Origin: Diaporthe sp. PMI_573 | Lineage: Eukaryota > Ascomycota > Sordariomycetes > Diaporthales > Diaporthaceae | Reading direction: 5' to 3' | NCBI GenBank assembly: GCA_021399435.1 | Contig: JAJTUP010000012.1 | Coordinates: 806,001-870,000 of the forward strand | DNA: 64,000 bases | Shown here: in pieces, positions 10,356 through 21,762 of the stretch | How positions within the stretch are numbered: the first letter of the stretch is position 1 | Layout: each line of letters opens with the position of its first letter | Position numbers and translations under genes: made by a program | Notes under the pieces: model-generated | What the model saw: the letters and a program-made list of their open reading frames with translations, nothing else | Databases searched by the model: none | What the model was told of the DNA's origin: nothing

Positions 10356-10413
10356 TTAGTCAGAAAAAGGTACGCGATATCCGATTTAGGGTACGCGAAT
10401 ATCCGCATTCTTC
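10356..10413 (-). repeat. Right terminal inverted repeat of the MULE
   Basis: An exact inverted copy of 7358-7415, beginning TTAGTCAGAAAAAGG and ending GCATTCTTC. Confidence 0.92.
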
Positions 10414-10795
10414 TCAAATGAGAGTATACACACAGTACGAGATTCAAATGGCTGGAATGCAGGGAAGTCTAGTGTTTCGCTCTTGATTAAGCTCAAATAA
10501 ATCACATTGGAAGATGTCTAATGCAGTCCTGGAAAATAATAGTATCATTGGTGGTGAGATCAAGTTAAAACAAGAGGACAGGAGGAAAGATTGGATACAG
10601 AGGCACCGCAGAAAATTCAGAGATGGAATTGAGTCACAAAACGAATCAGTGTATTTGGCTCAATTTGAGGCCGAGACAGTAACTATGATCGTGGCTAAAC
10701 TACCAGATCACCCACCAAGGAGTGCAAATATGAAAGCGACACATGCCAGGTTTCTGACATACCTACCCTAGATACCTACCATGTACATACGTGCC
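10414..10795. other. Right flank of the transposon, 382 bases
   Basis: An AT-rich stretch. It contains an 85-codon plus-strand frame (10514-10771) beginning MSNAVLENNS with a charged, glutamine/arginine-rich composition. No family is recognised and no intron signals were seen. I treat it as unsupported; it may be decayed repeat or an unannotated small gene. Confidence 0.35.
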
Positions 10796-11147
10796 TCAAG
10801 AAGACATGTTGGTTTGGTACTCGGCGTCGTACTCGGACTTCCGAGCTTCATCGCAGAGAATCTCCTCGATCTTTCGCAACAGGATACATTGTTCAAAAAC
10901 CACCGAGTCCTCGGTGGTTGAGTCAAGTAGAAAGTCTCTTTTCTCACGGATGGCCGTACGGATTTCCTCAATGGATGTCGTTGATGGCATTCCAAGGAAG
11001 GCATAATAATCGACAAATGCGGTAGTGCTTGGTATTTTTGCTTTGTGTAGAAGGTGGCAGGATGAAGATGTAGAATAAGTGTTGATGAATCAGGTGTTAG
11101 TTCGAAGCAAGAATCGATGACTTACAATTTCTGGGATATAGAATCAT
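10796..11147 (-). CDS. Small J-domain-like protein lacking HPD, 88 aa
   Basis: Exons 11147-11126 and 11040-10796 are joined over an 85-nt intron with a perfect GTAAGT donor and a CTAAC branch site; the acceptor is an AAAG. The product contains VDYYAFLGMPSTTSIEEIR, the usual opening of a DnaJ domain (DYYxxLG). A charged helix follows, then EILCDEARKSEYDAEY, which matches the closing 'L.D...R..YD' helix. The central HPD tripeptide that activates Hsp70 is absent; EKRDFLLD stands in that region. It is therefore either a J-like protein without co-chaperone activity or a degenerate copy. The first exon is only 22 nt, so the start is provisional. Confidence 0.5.
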
Positions 11148-12091
11148 TATATATGTATTCATTCGGTGCAGACAGTCCCTGCAGCCTTGTTGTAGCAGCC
11201 CGGATTCAACAAACGCCCTCCAGGGCTTGTGAGCGATGATTGTCTTGCAGGGCATTATTGTCTATTCCAACATAACAATGTATGAAAGAACTTGTGGATT
11301 ACATGCCCACACTGAACATAGTTGATTTGTATACTGCCTTGTCTGTGCACCATTAGTCAAGTAGCGGCTCCTTTGAGTGGCCACCGAGCCAATCGATTAT
11401 ACCGTCACAACAATGAATCTATCTATTCTTGTACTTCTGGGAAAATGTGAGCATCTCGTAGACAGACGCACGAGACGACTTTTACATGCAATGCCACACT
11501 ATGTCTGCTGGTGGGTATTGGGTTTGGGGGACGGATTCCACAAGCCAATTGCACTCGTTCTTCGCGGCCGCTTCGGTAGGTGACTTGTCAAGTCCTGGAG
11601 AAGGCACATTGCATCCACTCAATATACCTCCTTCCGACCCTCGACCCTGAATGCATGGCAACGAATCGTATGGCTAGAAATAGATGGACGAGCTCGGGAA
11701 TGTGCAGGCCAATGACGAAATTATTCGGTGACGTTTTCGTGGTTGGAGCGTGCCTGCCACCAGCTTCCGAAAGGTTGGGGGGGGGGGCTCTGGCCCACTT
11801 GTGGCCTAGCGCGAAGCGGTCCGGCGGAACGAAATTCAGTGCCAGGGATTGATTGTCAGTGACCGGATTTGACTGACGCCTTACTTCTTGACGCCACGCT
11901 TGAAATTTTCATCACGCACCCCCCGTCAACATCCACCTCCAGCAAACCCCCAAGGCTTTATACTCTTGCCTCACTCACAATCGATCGTGGTACATTTACT
12001 CGATCATCTACCACGTCTGTCGGCCCTTCGACAAATCCACCTTTTAATGCTATCGCGCCTCTTCCCAACGACGACGCGTATCATTGCTCGC
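11148..12091. other. Intergenic with divergent promoters, 944 bases
   Basis: This lies between the divergent J-like and RNA-binding-protein genes. A run of ten or more G lies near 11776. A TTTATA box-like sequence lies near 11954, followed by CT-rich leader sequence before the RNA-binding gene. No coding frame is convincing. Confidence 0.45.
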
Positions 12092-13286
12092 ATGGCTGAA
12101 TCCGCCCCCTCCCCCACCTCCGGTGCTGCTGCGTCCAGGTAAATCCATCTCTTATGCTCATTGACGTTCACGTCGCGCATCTCAACTCTTCATGTCTGGC
12201 ACGCTACTCGCGCTTGCTTGTGCGACGACGATGCTCTCCGTCTCAACGTTCTCGAGGAGGACCTCGCTGTCGCGCTCACGCGCCGCACAATCCTTCCTGC
12301 CCAGATGTACTTCCATGGCCAAATCTGCGCCATCCCATCGCATTTCGGGCGCATGAGTAGAACTGTTCAATCTTCACACACCAATACAATCACTCTCAAT
12401 TCCAATCTCCTCCCTCGTCATCTCTACTGCTCTCCTACGTGATGCTAGGGCCCCTGGCCTCGCCAGACGTCCACATCTTCTGCCACTGTGAACAATGAGA
12501 GTTAAATGTTGCCGCCAGGTCGTTTTCGGGTACCCCTGCCGCCAGGACAACCACCATCTATGTCGGGTGAGTCTAGCTCCAGACACCTCGCACAGGAGCT
12601 CCCACTGACCCACATAGCAACCTGTCATGGTCCACCGACGACCAGGCCCTCGCGCAGACCTTTGAGCAGTACGGCGCCATCGAGAAAGCTGTCAGTTCTG
12701 CTATACAAATAACGGGGTTGAAGCGACGAGTGCTAACCCGATACCACAGACCGTTGTCATGAGGGACGGCAGGAGCGCTGGCTTCGGCTTCGTTGACTTC
12801 AGCGATGACCAGGCCGCCAAGACTGCTATTGATGAAATGAACAACTCTGAGTACGTCCACACCTCACCAATGCTCTTGATCTCTCAAGGCATCTCTCCCA
12901 GCATAATACTCGGGCAGTTTCCTAACAAAATGCGTGGCAGACTTGATGGACGTACGATCACTGTCCAGGAACGCATTCAAAGGTCCGGCGGCGGCGGCTT
13001 TGGCGGTGGCCGGGGACGTGGCGGCTTCAGCCGCGGCGGACGCGGTGGTTTCAGCCGTGATGGTGGAGGTGGTGGTGGCTACGGCGGTCGCGACGGTGGC
13101 TACGGCGGTCGCGAAGGTGGCTACGGTGGACGTGACGGTGGACGTGACGGTGGCTACAGCCGTGACGGTGGAAACAGCCGCGGAGACTCATACCGCGGTG
13201 GAGGACGTGGCGGCGGCTGGGGACGCGACAGTGGCCGCGACAACGGCTACTCCGGCGGCAATGGAAGCCGGGAGGGCCCCTACTAA
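12092..13286 (+). CDS. Glycine-rich RNA-binding protein (RRM + RGG tail), 195 aa
   Basis: Five exons: 12092-12138, 12546-12566, 12618-12690, 12750-12850 and 12941-13286. All junctions keep the frame; the introns are 407, 51, 59 and 90 nt. The single RRM (about residues 18-92) has RNP2 TIYVGNLSW and RNP1 SAGFGFVDF. The remainder is a [18 protein letters not shown] RGG/YGG repeat tail, typical of cold-shock or splicing-linked GRP proteins that bind RNA and phase-separate. Exon 2 is only 21 nt, which makes this gene easy to mis-annotate. The long first intron is usual for this family and may carry regulatory or alternatively spliced sequence. Cellular site: nucleus and cytoplasm (inferred from the family). 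Confidence 0.9.
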
Positions 13287-14728
13287 GGTGTCTGCGAGGA
13301 AACGACGAAACGACGTGGCTCTCTAGCACGGTGCGGGTGAGGACCGATGAGCTGTTGAAGGACTGAGTTGGCTGAGTTGACTTTGGGCGACTATGGTTCT
13401 AATACAATTACATGCCGAGTCTTATTTGGGCTGAATACTCTTGCCCACAACACGAGTTATTGTCCATGTCTGGCAGCACTTTGCCGGTCTGAGACTAGGC
13501 AGGCAGGATGAAGAAATACGGCTGCGTGCAAGAGATCCAGGCTTAGTCTGGGGTGGTCGGACCGGCGATGCCACTAAGGATGTTGTGCATTGATCTACTT
13601 CATGGACAGGAAGCGAAGATGCCCACCTAGTAGTGGGTGGTTTCGCGGCTGCTCTAAACGTGTGTGTACGACAAGAGACTGTCCTTGGCTATCTGGAATG
13701 TCGAGATCCAGGATTGCTGCACCGTGTTCAGGTTTCACCAGCTCGAGTATCGCGTCAAAGACGACCTGGGCAGTCAAGGTACCTTGGTGCCCCACTCTTT
13801 CCATCTTAGCGCCATTCCCTGTTTAGTGGGACTCTGCATGTGACTGGCAGGCCGGTAGAAGATTACTGCATACTGCATATGTAATTAGGTACTTGCATTT
13901 CGCTCGGGACGCTGGCGGGCAGGCTGGCCAGGGCACCCAGGCACCGCCGCCACACCCTTGCAGCTGCTTTCCTCGCCCCAATTCATGTATTCATGCCTGT
14001 CACTAGGCACTGGGAAGTGCTGCAAGCAGTAGCGACCACGAGCTGAGCAGGGCCGCCTGGGCAGAGCTGGAGCTGGAGCCGGAGCCAGAGCCTGAGCCAT
14101 CGCAATTCAGATCGCAATTCCCATCCCTGGGCTAGGAGGGCCGGTTCGGGGGCTTGGGTCTGTTCGCGCGCCGCCAAACCGAGCCGAGCACTGAATCCCT
14201 TTCTTCCACCTTTTTTGACTTTTACCCCATCCACGAAACCACCTTGCGCCTTGCGGCAGGGCTCCTTGACGTTCTCAGCTTTGTTACGTGCCCATTATTC
14301 TTTTCATTTTCTACAACCAGAAAGGGGGCCACACCTGGTCTGCTGCCTGACCAGCTGTACACCAGCCCTTGGTTGCTGAGTTTTCTCAGCCCCCGACCAT
14401 CATCAGCCAGCCATCCAGCCAGCCCTCGCACCGCAGAAGTCAGATTTCTCCAACGTCATTGGAAACTGGGCCCAAGCAATTTCCCATTCGCCAACCGCCC
14501 AGTCGCCAGCCGCCACCCGTCGGTCCAGTACCTCCCACGCCTCGCTCCCTGCCTCCCTCCCTCCCAGCCGTCGCGTGCCCCGACACTTGACGCGCGACCG
14601 CATCGCGACATTGCCTTCCCTTCATCGATCCGCCCATGAAAGGTGTCATTTGTTGCATCAGGAAAGCGCGTTATGATGGTTGGAGGGCGGTGGAAGTGGT
14701 GAAGATATAGCTGTCGGCTCTGGACACG
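13287..14728. other. Intergenic and SET1 leader, 1.4 kb
   Basis: This holds the 3' UTR of the RNA-binding gene and the upstream region of SET1. The leader is CT-rich, with a short CAGCCAGCCATCCAGCCAGCC repeat around 14404. A 69-codon minus-strand frame near 13595-13804 has no recognisable similarity. No RNA gene was seen. Confidence 0.45.
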
Positions 14729-17700
14729 ATGACTCGCCCCTCTAGTGCGAGCTTCGCACAGTTCTTCCCCGCGGCTCCAAAGGCGGCCAGGGAGAGGGCG
14801 ATGGAGCGCGAAAAGGCGAAACAGGAAGCTACGGAGTCGCCATCGTCTGGCCTTTTGGACAAGACCACCAATGGTCATCAAACCCCCAGCGCGCGACAAG
14901 ACGATCCTGCCAGCTCGAGATCCCGCCGGGACACCTCGGTATCAGATCCATCGCAAACCCCCGCTGATGATATCGACAACATACCAAGGGACATCCCCAA
15001 CACGGTTGGCTCAGAGACCTCGAGCACAAGCATGGCCTCCTCAATGACGAACGGTTCATTGCGACCCAACGGTATTGCCGCCCCCAAAAGCTCATCCTAC
15101 TCTCATCTCACCCCCTTGACGACCATCGACTCGCCGTCAACGGCCATAAACTCGCATCCCTCAAAGCCAACCTCACACAACATCTCGCATTCCGAAAAGA
15201 CCAACAGATCCTCGATGAATCTTGATGGCGCCTGTGAGAAGAACCCCACGGTGGACAAGGCCGGCCTCGTACATCGCGTACCGGCTCGAGACCCTTCACT
15301 TCGCACCCAAGTAATCAAGTCTATACATGACCCTTCCACCGATCGATCGTCGCGGGACAAGAAGAAACCAAAATACAAGGAGTTTGGGCTGGTACGTACA
15401 CATCATACACTCGACCCGGCAATGGGGAGCGTCATCTTCTGAGTTCTGAACAATCCGGCTAATAAGTTATTGTGTTGACAGGAAGATGACGCTCCCCCTC
15501 CCGCCGATCCTCGACTTGCCAAGGGCAGTCGTCTGGACTACATCAATGTCGACTACCACCTTCCCAAGTCTCGCTTGCGCCAGTCGCCCTACAACGTGAA
15601 GCCGTACCCGTGGGACTCCAAGACGTCTGTTGGTCCTGGGCCTCCGACCCAGCTGGTAGTCTCTGGCTTTGACCCTTTGATCACCTTCTCCAAGGTTGCA
15701 GCCATTTTTGCCTCGTTCGGCGATGTCGCAGAAAGCAGCAACAAGATGCACCCTGAAACAGGCAGCTTTCTGGGCTTTGCTACTTTTCGGTACAAGGACT
15801 CGAGGCCAAACCGCTCACGGCCGCACCTAATTGTGGCCATTGATGCTGCAAAGCGTGCTGTCCGAGCCATGAACGGGAAAAAGATCGAGTCAAACCTCGT
15901 CCGAGTCGAGTTTGACCCAGAGGGCAAGAAGAGTCGGCGCATGTTGGAAGAGGTCCTGCACAAGGAGCGTGAGAGGTCACAGCCCCCAATCGCGAAACCC
16001 ATACCCACAGCACCCAGGACACCGGGAATCATCCCAGGGCCGCCTCCAACAGCGCCGAAAGGCCCTGCTGCGTATCGACCGACACCCGAAGTGCGTCCCT
16101 TGCCCGTCGCGCCGCGGGGATCGACCCTGATCGAACAAGTACCGGTCGCCACCCAACTCAAGACCGAACCATACATCTTCGTCGCCCACGAATATGTGCC
16201 AGTTATGCCGACGACAATTGCGCACATGAAGAAGCGGCTGAAAAATTACAGATGGGAGGATATCCGCGCCGACAGGACTGGTTACTACATTGTCTTTCGA
16301 GATTCATCATTTGGACGTGCCGAGGCTGAGAAATGCCAGACGTCAGCGGACGGTACCGCCTTCTTCACTTACAACCTCAATATGAAGCTGCACTTGTTTG
16401 GCGCCGAGGGCAAGCCGGCGCTGAACTCGATGTCGCTCACTTATAAGCGGCGAAGTCGCAGCCCGCCCCGCCGCCCGGTCGTAATCGAGCCGCCGAAGCG
16501 AGATGACAAGGAGCGCGCAAGGAGGGAAGACTTGAGGGATTTGGAAGACGAGAAGCGGGAGAGGGCCAATAACTTCGATCCGGTCAAGGAGGCTGCCGAG
16601 GTCGTGCGACGAGAGATGGTCGAGCACCTCATCAAGCATATTCGCCAGAAAGTTGCAGCGCCGAGCCTGTTCACGTTCCTGGATCCTGCCAACCACGCTG
16701 CTAAACGTCGCAAGTTCGGGATCGAGGACCCAGCTGGGGCTAAGACGCCTGCCTTCCTTTTTGATGACACCGAAGAGAAGTCTCCTGCGAGCACGCCCAA
16801 CTCGCGGGCGGACCCGATCGAAAGGCGTACCAAACACCTCGATGTCACTGCACTACCTCGCATTCGCAAGGCAAAGAAAGGCAGTCTCATCCGGAGACCT
16901 GGATTCACCGATCCATTTGCTCGAGAGCGACCGACCTCGCACCGACCAGCTTTCCGTTCTCTGCACCATCGTTTGCAACACGCTGAAAGTGATGCGGAAT
17001 CCGAGGATGAAGCCGAGAATCGTGACTCCCTGGCCAGAGACACCGAGGAGCCTGAGTCTCGGCCTCGCAGTCGCATGAGCACTGACGAGGATGCAAAGGA
17101 TGACTTCGGACAGTGGGGTCCTACCGAGGATGACTCGATGACCGAGGCCAGCCTGGCACCAGATGGGCCGTTGCCGCGCATCAAGAAGAGGAAGCTTGAC
17201 CTGCAGGTAGAGACTGCAATCAAGCGTCAGAAGAAGAGCGACGAAGAGCTCTTCGGGGTCACCATCGATCACATTGAGACCGAATACCCTCTTCGGGATG
17301 CGTCTGAGGATGTCGTCTTGGAAGATGCAGACTCCATGGCGGTCAACATGGACGACTCGTCTGTAGCTACGCAAGAACCGGTCTCCAAGGCTGCAAAGAA
17401 GGCTCTTACCAAGCCTAAGAAGAAATCCAAGAAGCAGTTGTTTGAGGAGCGTGAGGCTCTCAAGCGACAGCAGGAAGAGATCTTTGAGGAGGAAGCCGAG
17501 AAGAAATCCGAATCTGTCCATCAGCCCACACCACCTCCGGATCCCGACTTCAAGCCCACGCCGCCTCCTGAAGATCCAGACAAACCCTTACCGGATCCAG
17601 CATTATATCCAGAACAGGTCACCAAGGCTCTCGACCTGCCTGCTAATTTCAAGCTCGACATTGAGTCCATGCGTACCATGCTCCCTGGGGATGGTGACCA

Positions 17701-18654
17701 ACCGAACGTGGCAAAGCTCAAGAAAAGGTTCAATGTGGAAGACATTGGCGACCCGCAGGCATGGATTTGGAAACGAGATCGCATCAGAGAGTTGAACTTA
17801 TGGGATGGTTCTGGTGAGATCGTGGGCATCGGAGGCTACTACGTGCCAAACCCCACCGGTTGTGCACGCACAGCAGGCATCAAGAAGATCCTCAATTCCG
17901 AGAAATCCAAGTACCTGCCACACCACATAAAAGTGCAGAAGGCTCGGGAGGAGCGCGAGAAGGCCGGCAAGGGCGGTAAGGTCAAGGGCGCCCTGGCCGA
18001 GGTCAGCAACACGAGGGTCGCACCCGACCATGTCGCCTCCCAGAGCAACGCCCGCGACACACGCGCCAAACAGCGTGACCACAATTCCTCCCTAGAAAAG
18101 ACCCAGAAAGTGTTTGGGCAGGCGTCGGACGTATTGCGCTTTAACCAGCTGAAGAAACGCAAGAAGCCTGTCAAGTTTGCCCGCTCCGCAATTCACAATT
18201 GGGGCCTGTACGCCATGGAGAACATTGCCAAGGACGACATGATTATCGAGTATGTTGGCGAGCAGGTGCGACAGAAGATCGCCGATCTCCGAGAGCAACA
18301 GTACACAAAGAGCGGCATAGGCAGCAGCTACCTGTTCCGGATCGATGATGATACGGTCATTGATGCGACGAAGAAGGGTGGCATTGCGCGGTTCATCAAC
18401 CACAGCTGCGCGCCGAACTGCAAGGCGAGCATCATCCGCGTGGAAGGGAGCAAGAGGATTGTCATCTATGCAGAGAGAGCCATCGCACAGAGTAAGCAAC
18501 CCTCAGGTTTTCAAATTTGATTAGCCTTGTTACTGACAAATTTCTTCTAGACGAGGAATTGACATACGATTATAAGTTCGACCGAGAGATGCGGTCGGAG
18601 GATCGTATCCCTTGTTTGTGCGGCACGCCAGAGTGCAAGGGCTTCCTCAACTAA
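14729..18654 (+). CDS. set1: Histone H3-K4 methyltransferase Set1 (COMPASS catalytic subunit), 1258 aa
   Basis: Exons 14729-15391, 15482-18491 and 18551-18654, with introns of 90 and 59 nt. The N-terminus is low-complexity. An RRM lies at about residues 270-345 ([20 protein letters not shown]). A long charged linker precedes the N-SET region. The SET domain runs from about residue 1120 ([16 protein letters not shown]) through the cofactor/active-site motif [11 protein letters not shown] (about 1191-1201) to ELTYDYKF. The post-SET cysteine cluster [13 protein letters not shown] ends the protein. The last 35 residues lie in a third exon, so ignoring the final intron would delete the post-SET motif. 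It methylates H3K4 within COMPASS in the nucleus. Length fits fungal Set1. Confidence 0.95.
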
Positions 18655-19606
18655 TCCTCTTACTCTTCCGCAAGGCCAAGATAGCCAGCCTGGCACTTTT
18701 CGTGTGCTTTCTCACGTATACACGACAGCGGCTCGTGAGTTGCTGGTATGGGGTGGTAGCATTGATGGGTTGTGGTGTTCATGTGGATCTATTCTCGACC
18801 GCTGTCTTAGAGCGATGGTTCCCTTCTGGTTTCTGGTTATATACCTGCATTCAACTGTTGGCCTTGCATGCCACTGGAAGGGGGGCAATAGACAGTGCCT
18901 CTGGGGGCACGTGTGAGAAACGCAAGTTGAGGAAGGCGGGATCTCGCAACGACCCGGCAGGGGGTTCGAGAAAGTGCAGGGGAAGGGGAAGAAAACAGTT
19001 TGGGCTATAAGGTGAAATACATAACCCCAAGCTCAGCCAGTGGAGTTAGGAAGTCCGTAGCTAGAGAACGGGCGAGATGTCCATCCAGCAACTCCTGGGT
19101 AAGCCTAGGGACGAAGGCGAGAAAGAGGAGAGCTGCAGGTGCTCCCCAAGGAGAGCCTGACCAAAAAGATAATGTGGACAATTACAACAAGCTGCATGTC
19201 TTATGGAATCACTTGATGCTCTCCAACGTTTGCGCTTCGAGAAGCCAATGTTGACTATCCATGGTGTGTGCACAGTGTAACAATTTATGATACAGCAATG
19301 TGTCTGATATGTGATGTGGTTCAAGTCTCAGTTATCACTTGCTGATGGTACGCTTGAGTACTGGGCCATGGACCGACAGCGAGACCATTCTCAGAAGGCC
19401 TCCATAATTCATGATGCCAATTCACCTCTCATATCGTTCGCTTCAAGGCGACAGAAAGAAGCGTATATTCGGCCTGGGGTATCACCATTATCCTTGGCCT
19501 TCAAACCTAGGCAGCCTCCTTGATGTCCAGACCAACCCTGCTGACACCCAGAACCTGCCAAAACGCCAACCCGACTTTCGTAATCATAATAATTGGAGGT
19601 AAGTGA
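18655..19606. other. Convergent 3' region, 952 bases
   Basis: Facing 3' UTRs of SET1 and the next minus-strand gene. I saw no protein-like frame, repeat or RNA gene. Confidence 0.45.
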
Positions 19607-21081
19607 TCAAGGGCTCAACTCCAGCTGAAACTCATCCTCTTCGTGTTCAATTGTGCCGAACAGATCATCAGCACCGCCGCCACCGCTTCCAAACAGACTG
19701 CAACCCTCGTCCTCGTCGACCCTCGGAGTCACATCAAAGATGGAGACGAAGTCAGGCTTTGGACTCGCGTTGTCCTTCGCATTGTCCTTCGCATAGGACT
19801 CCGGCGTGATGGTCGAATCACTTGCCGTGCTCGCCGTCCTGGAGAAGACGCGTGACCTTGCTTCAGACCTGCTGCGCACGTGCTGCTGATTCTGGGCAGC
19901 GCCATCATGGAGGGCGGAGGAGGCGCTGCGGCCTTTGCTGTAGCCAAGAGTGCTTCTTGAGGCAGCCAGGCCTGCCGTTGAAGTAGGCCTGGGTCTGGAG
20001 CTTATTACTGCGGATGGTGGTGCTGGTCTGGCTCTGGTGGGCTGCATGAAGCTCGGCAGCTTGCTCGCGTTGGTAGCGGCAGCCGATTTGGGGGCCAGAG
20101 GTTTTCGCTGAAGAGTCGCCGTGGACGTCGTGGACGTCTTGTCCGCCATCCCCAATGCCGAAGCTGCGCGTCTTGAAGTGATGGTCGATGGGGTCTTCGT
20201 CGTTGTGCCAGGGCGAACGAGAGGTTTGTTTGTGTTCTCTGGATCCCTTGCAGGCACAACCTTCCTCTGCTTTGGAGACTCTAGAAATCCCAAGTCCCAC
20301 TTGAAGCCCTGCTCCATGTCTTCTCTGATCTTGGCCTCGGCTTCCCCTTGGCGCCTCACCCTGGCGGCCTCCATCTCTCTGTCCAGCCGTGTCATCCCAT
20401 TCTCGTCCTTCCGATTGTGGTAGTACTCGAAGTGCCCCTTAAGGCGGTTCTGAGGCTTGATACCGTCAAAGGTAAGGATGCCATCTGGCCAGACGTCGGA
20501 CTCGTAGGGGAGAGGTTCCGGAGGCGGTGGATTGGTGTCTGGTTCTGTGGACAGTGGATCGGAAGAGATGTCCTGGAGGATCTGTAGCTTGGACGAATCC
20601 GCCCTGGGGGCTGCAGGCTTGTTCCGAGCGACGGTGGTGGGTTTGACTTGGCTTTTCTCTATTTCGCCGATGGCAGGCGTTCTGCCAATAGCCTGCTGCC
20701 TCGCCTTGGTGTTGGTTGTTTTGTCTCCTAGCACTGGCCTCTCCGTCCGGGGTTCTGCCCAGATTTAGTCAGCGAATGCATTTCCATATCCATATCGATG
20801 TTGACCATGTAAGCTGCAAGTTTGTTTCCCTCAGATGTTTGCTTACCTGCAGGGGTCTGCCATTGCGCCCTGTCCACCTTTGTCTTGTTTGTGAGGATGC
20901 TCTTCCCGCCAAGGACACGCGCGGCGTTCTCATCGTTAAGGGGAATCTTCAGCGGTGTCTTCGGGTATCGCGCCCCGGGAGTCTTTGGCTGGAGGGTCCT
21001 GGTTGTGCCGTGCTGCTTGGTTGCAGCATTGGCCTGGTGGATGGAGACCAGGTTCTCTTGGTCTTGGTGTGCCCTCAGCAT
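19607..21081 (-). CDS. Unidentified basic protein with cell-cycle-type motifs, 460 aa
   Basis: Exons 21081-20847 and 20754-19607 with a 92-nt intron. The N-terminus carries QENLVSIHQ, then KTPGARYPKTPLKIPLNDEN, with two TP sites and a D-box-like RxxxxxLxxxxN arrangement. A central block, SDVWPDGILTFDGIKPQNRLKGHFEYYHN followed by a helix to KWDLGFLESPKQRK (about residues 130-215), appears conserved. The rest is Ser/Thr/Ala-rich and probably disordered, ending in an acidic FDVTPRVDEDEG tail. Degradation-box and CDK-like motifs suggest a cell-cycle-regulated protein such as securin, but I cannot establish this: no securin-specific domain is visible. The two-exon model closes cleanly. Confidence 0.6.
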
Positions 21082-21762
21082 GGTGATTGAAGTGCAAGGC
21101 GCGCTGCCCTGGGGAAATTGGTAATCTCGAGACTCGAAGCCCTTTTAATTAGTTACCCTGTACTTTGGCGCTGTTTCCGTAGGTTGTAATTCCGATGGTT
21201 GATGGGTACGGTGCACTGTGAGCTCTGTGTGTGGAAGTCGAGGTTGGGCGTCAAATTCATATCGGAAGGACCAGTCGGGGTTGTTGTTGACCATGTTGTC
21301 ACAGCAACATCGAATCAAGGCACAACCCCTGGAACTGTGAGCTGCAGCAGGATGGACTTGCTTGGGCAGGGCAGCAGAGGAATGAGCGATAGGCAGGCAG
21401 GCAGGCAGGGTGTGGGCAAGCAATGACGATCCCTGCTCATGAGGGGGGCCATGCATGGGTAGGTGCGGTGGTACTTGCGCAGGTTGCTCTTTCAACTGGG
21501 TGGTCTAATGAAGAGAAAGAAGCCCCCTAGAAGGCCAGCGAATCGGCCAGGGGGATTACAGAGGGGCAGCTGTCAGTACTATTTCAGACCTCCACCAGAC
21601 CTCCTCCCAGACCAGTCTGCCACCTTGCCGTGGTACTAATACCCAACTGTCCTGTCGCCAACCTCCTTTCTTCTGCTCCGAGCCCATCCCCTCGATTGTC
21701 TTCACCTCTGTCTTCATACTCTTTTTTCTTAGCCTATTAAATTTGCTGACCTATTATTCACC
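21082..21762. other. Divergent promoter region, 681 bases
   Basis: This lies between the unidentified minus-strand gene and tropomyosin. It contains a (GGCA)n tract at 21391-21409 and a CT-rich leader just before the tropomyosin start. No coding frame was seen. Confidence 0.45.
21391..21409. repeat. GGCA tetranucleotide microsatellite
   Basis: About four and a half tandem GGCA units in the region upstream of tropomyosin. Confidence 0.8.

Larger units (their letters stand above)
7358..10413 (+). mobile_element. Mutator-like (MULE) DNA transposon, 3.06 kb, transposase inactivated
   Basis: The element is bounded by perfect 58-bp inverted repeats at 7358-7415 and 10356-10413. It carries one long transposase frame with MULE DDE motifs on the plus strand. 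A pair of 28-bp direct repeats lies just inside the right end. I could not see a clear 9-11 bp target duplication: the bases outside are CATATTTCTC on the left and TCAAATGAGA on the right. The ends may therefore be slightly misplaced or the duplication decayed. It inserted between the kinesin promoter and a small J-like gene. It resembles the Hop/MULE class of fungal elements by its domain order; no exact family name is claimed. Confidence 0.85.

Noticed and set aside
10514..10771. 85-codon plus-strand frame right of the transposon
   Set aside because: It begins with ATG and is hydrophilic, but has no family, no introns and AT-rich flanks; not enough to call a gene.
19607..21081. Calling the unidentified protein securin (Cut2/Pds1)
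   Set aside because: TP sites and a D-box-like arrangement are suggestive but common. No securin-specific segment could be recognised, so no gene name was assigned.
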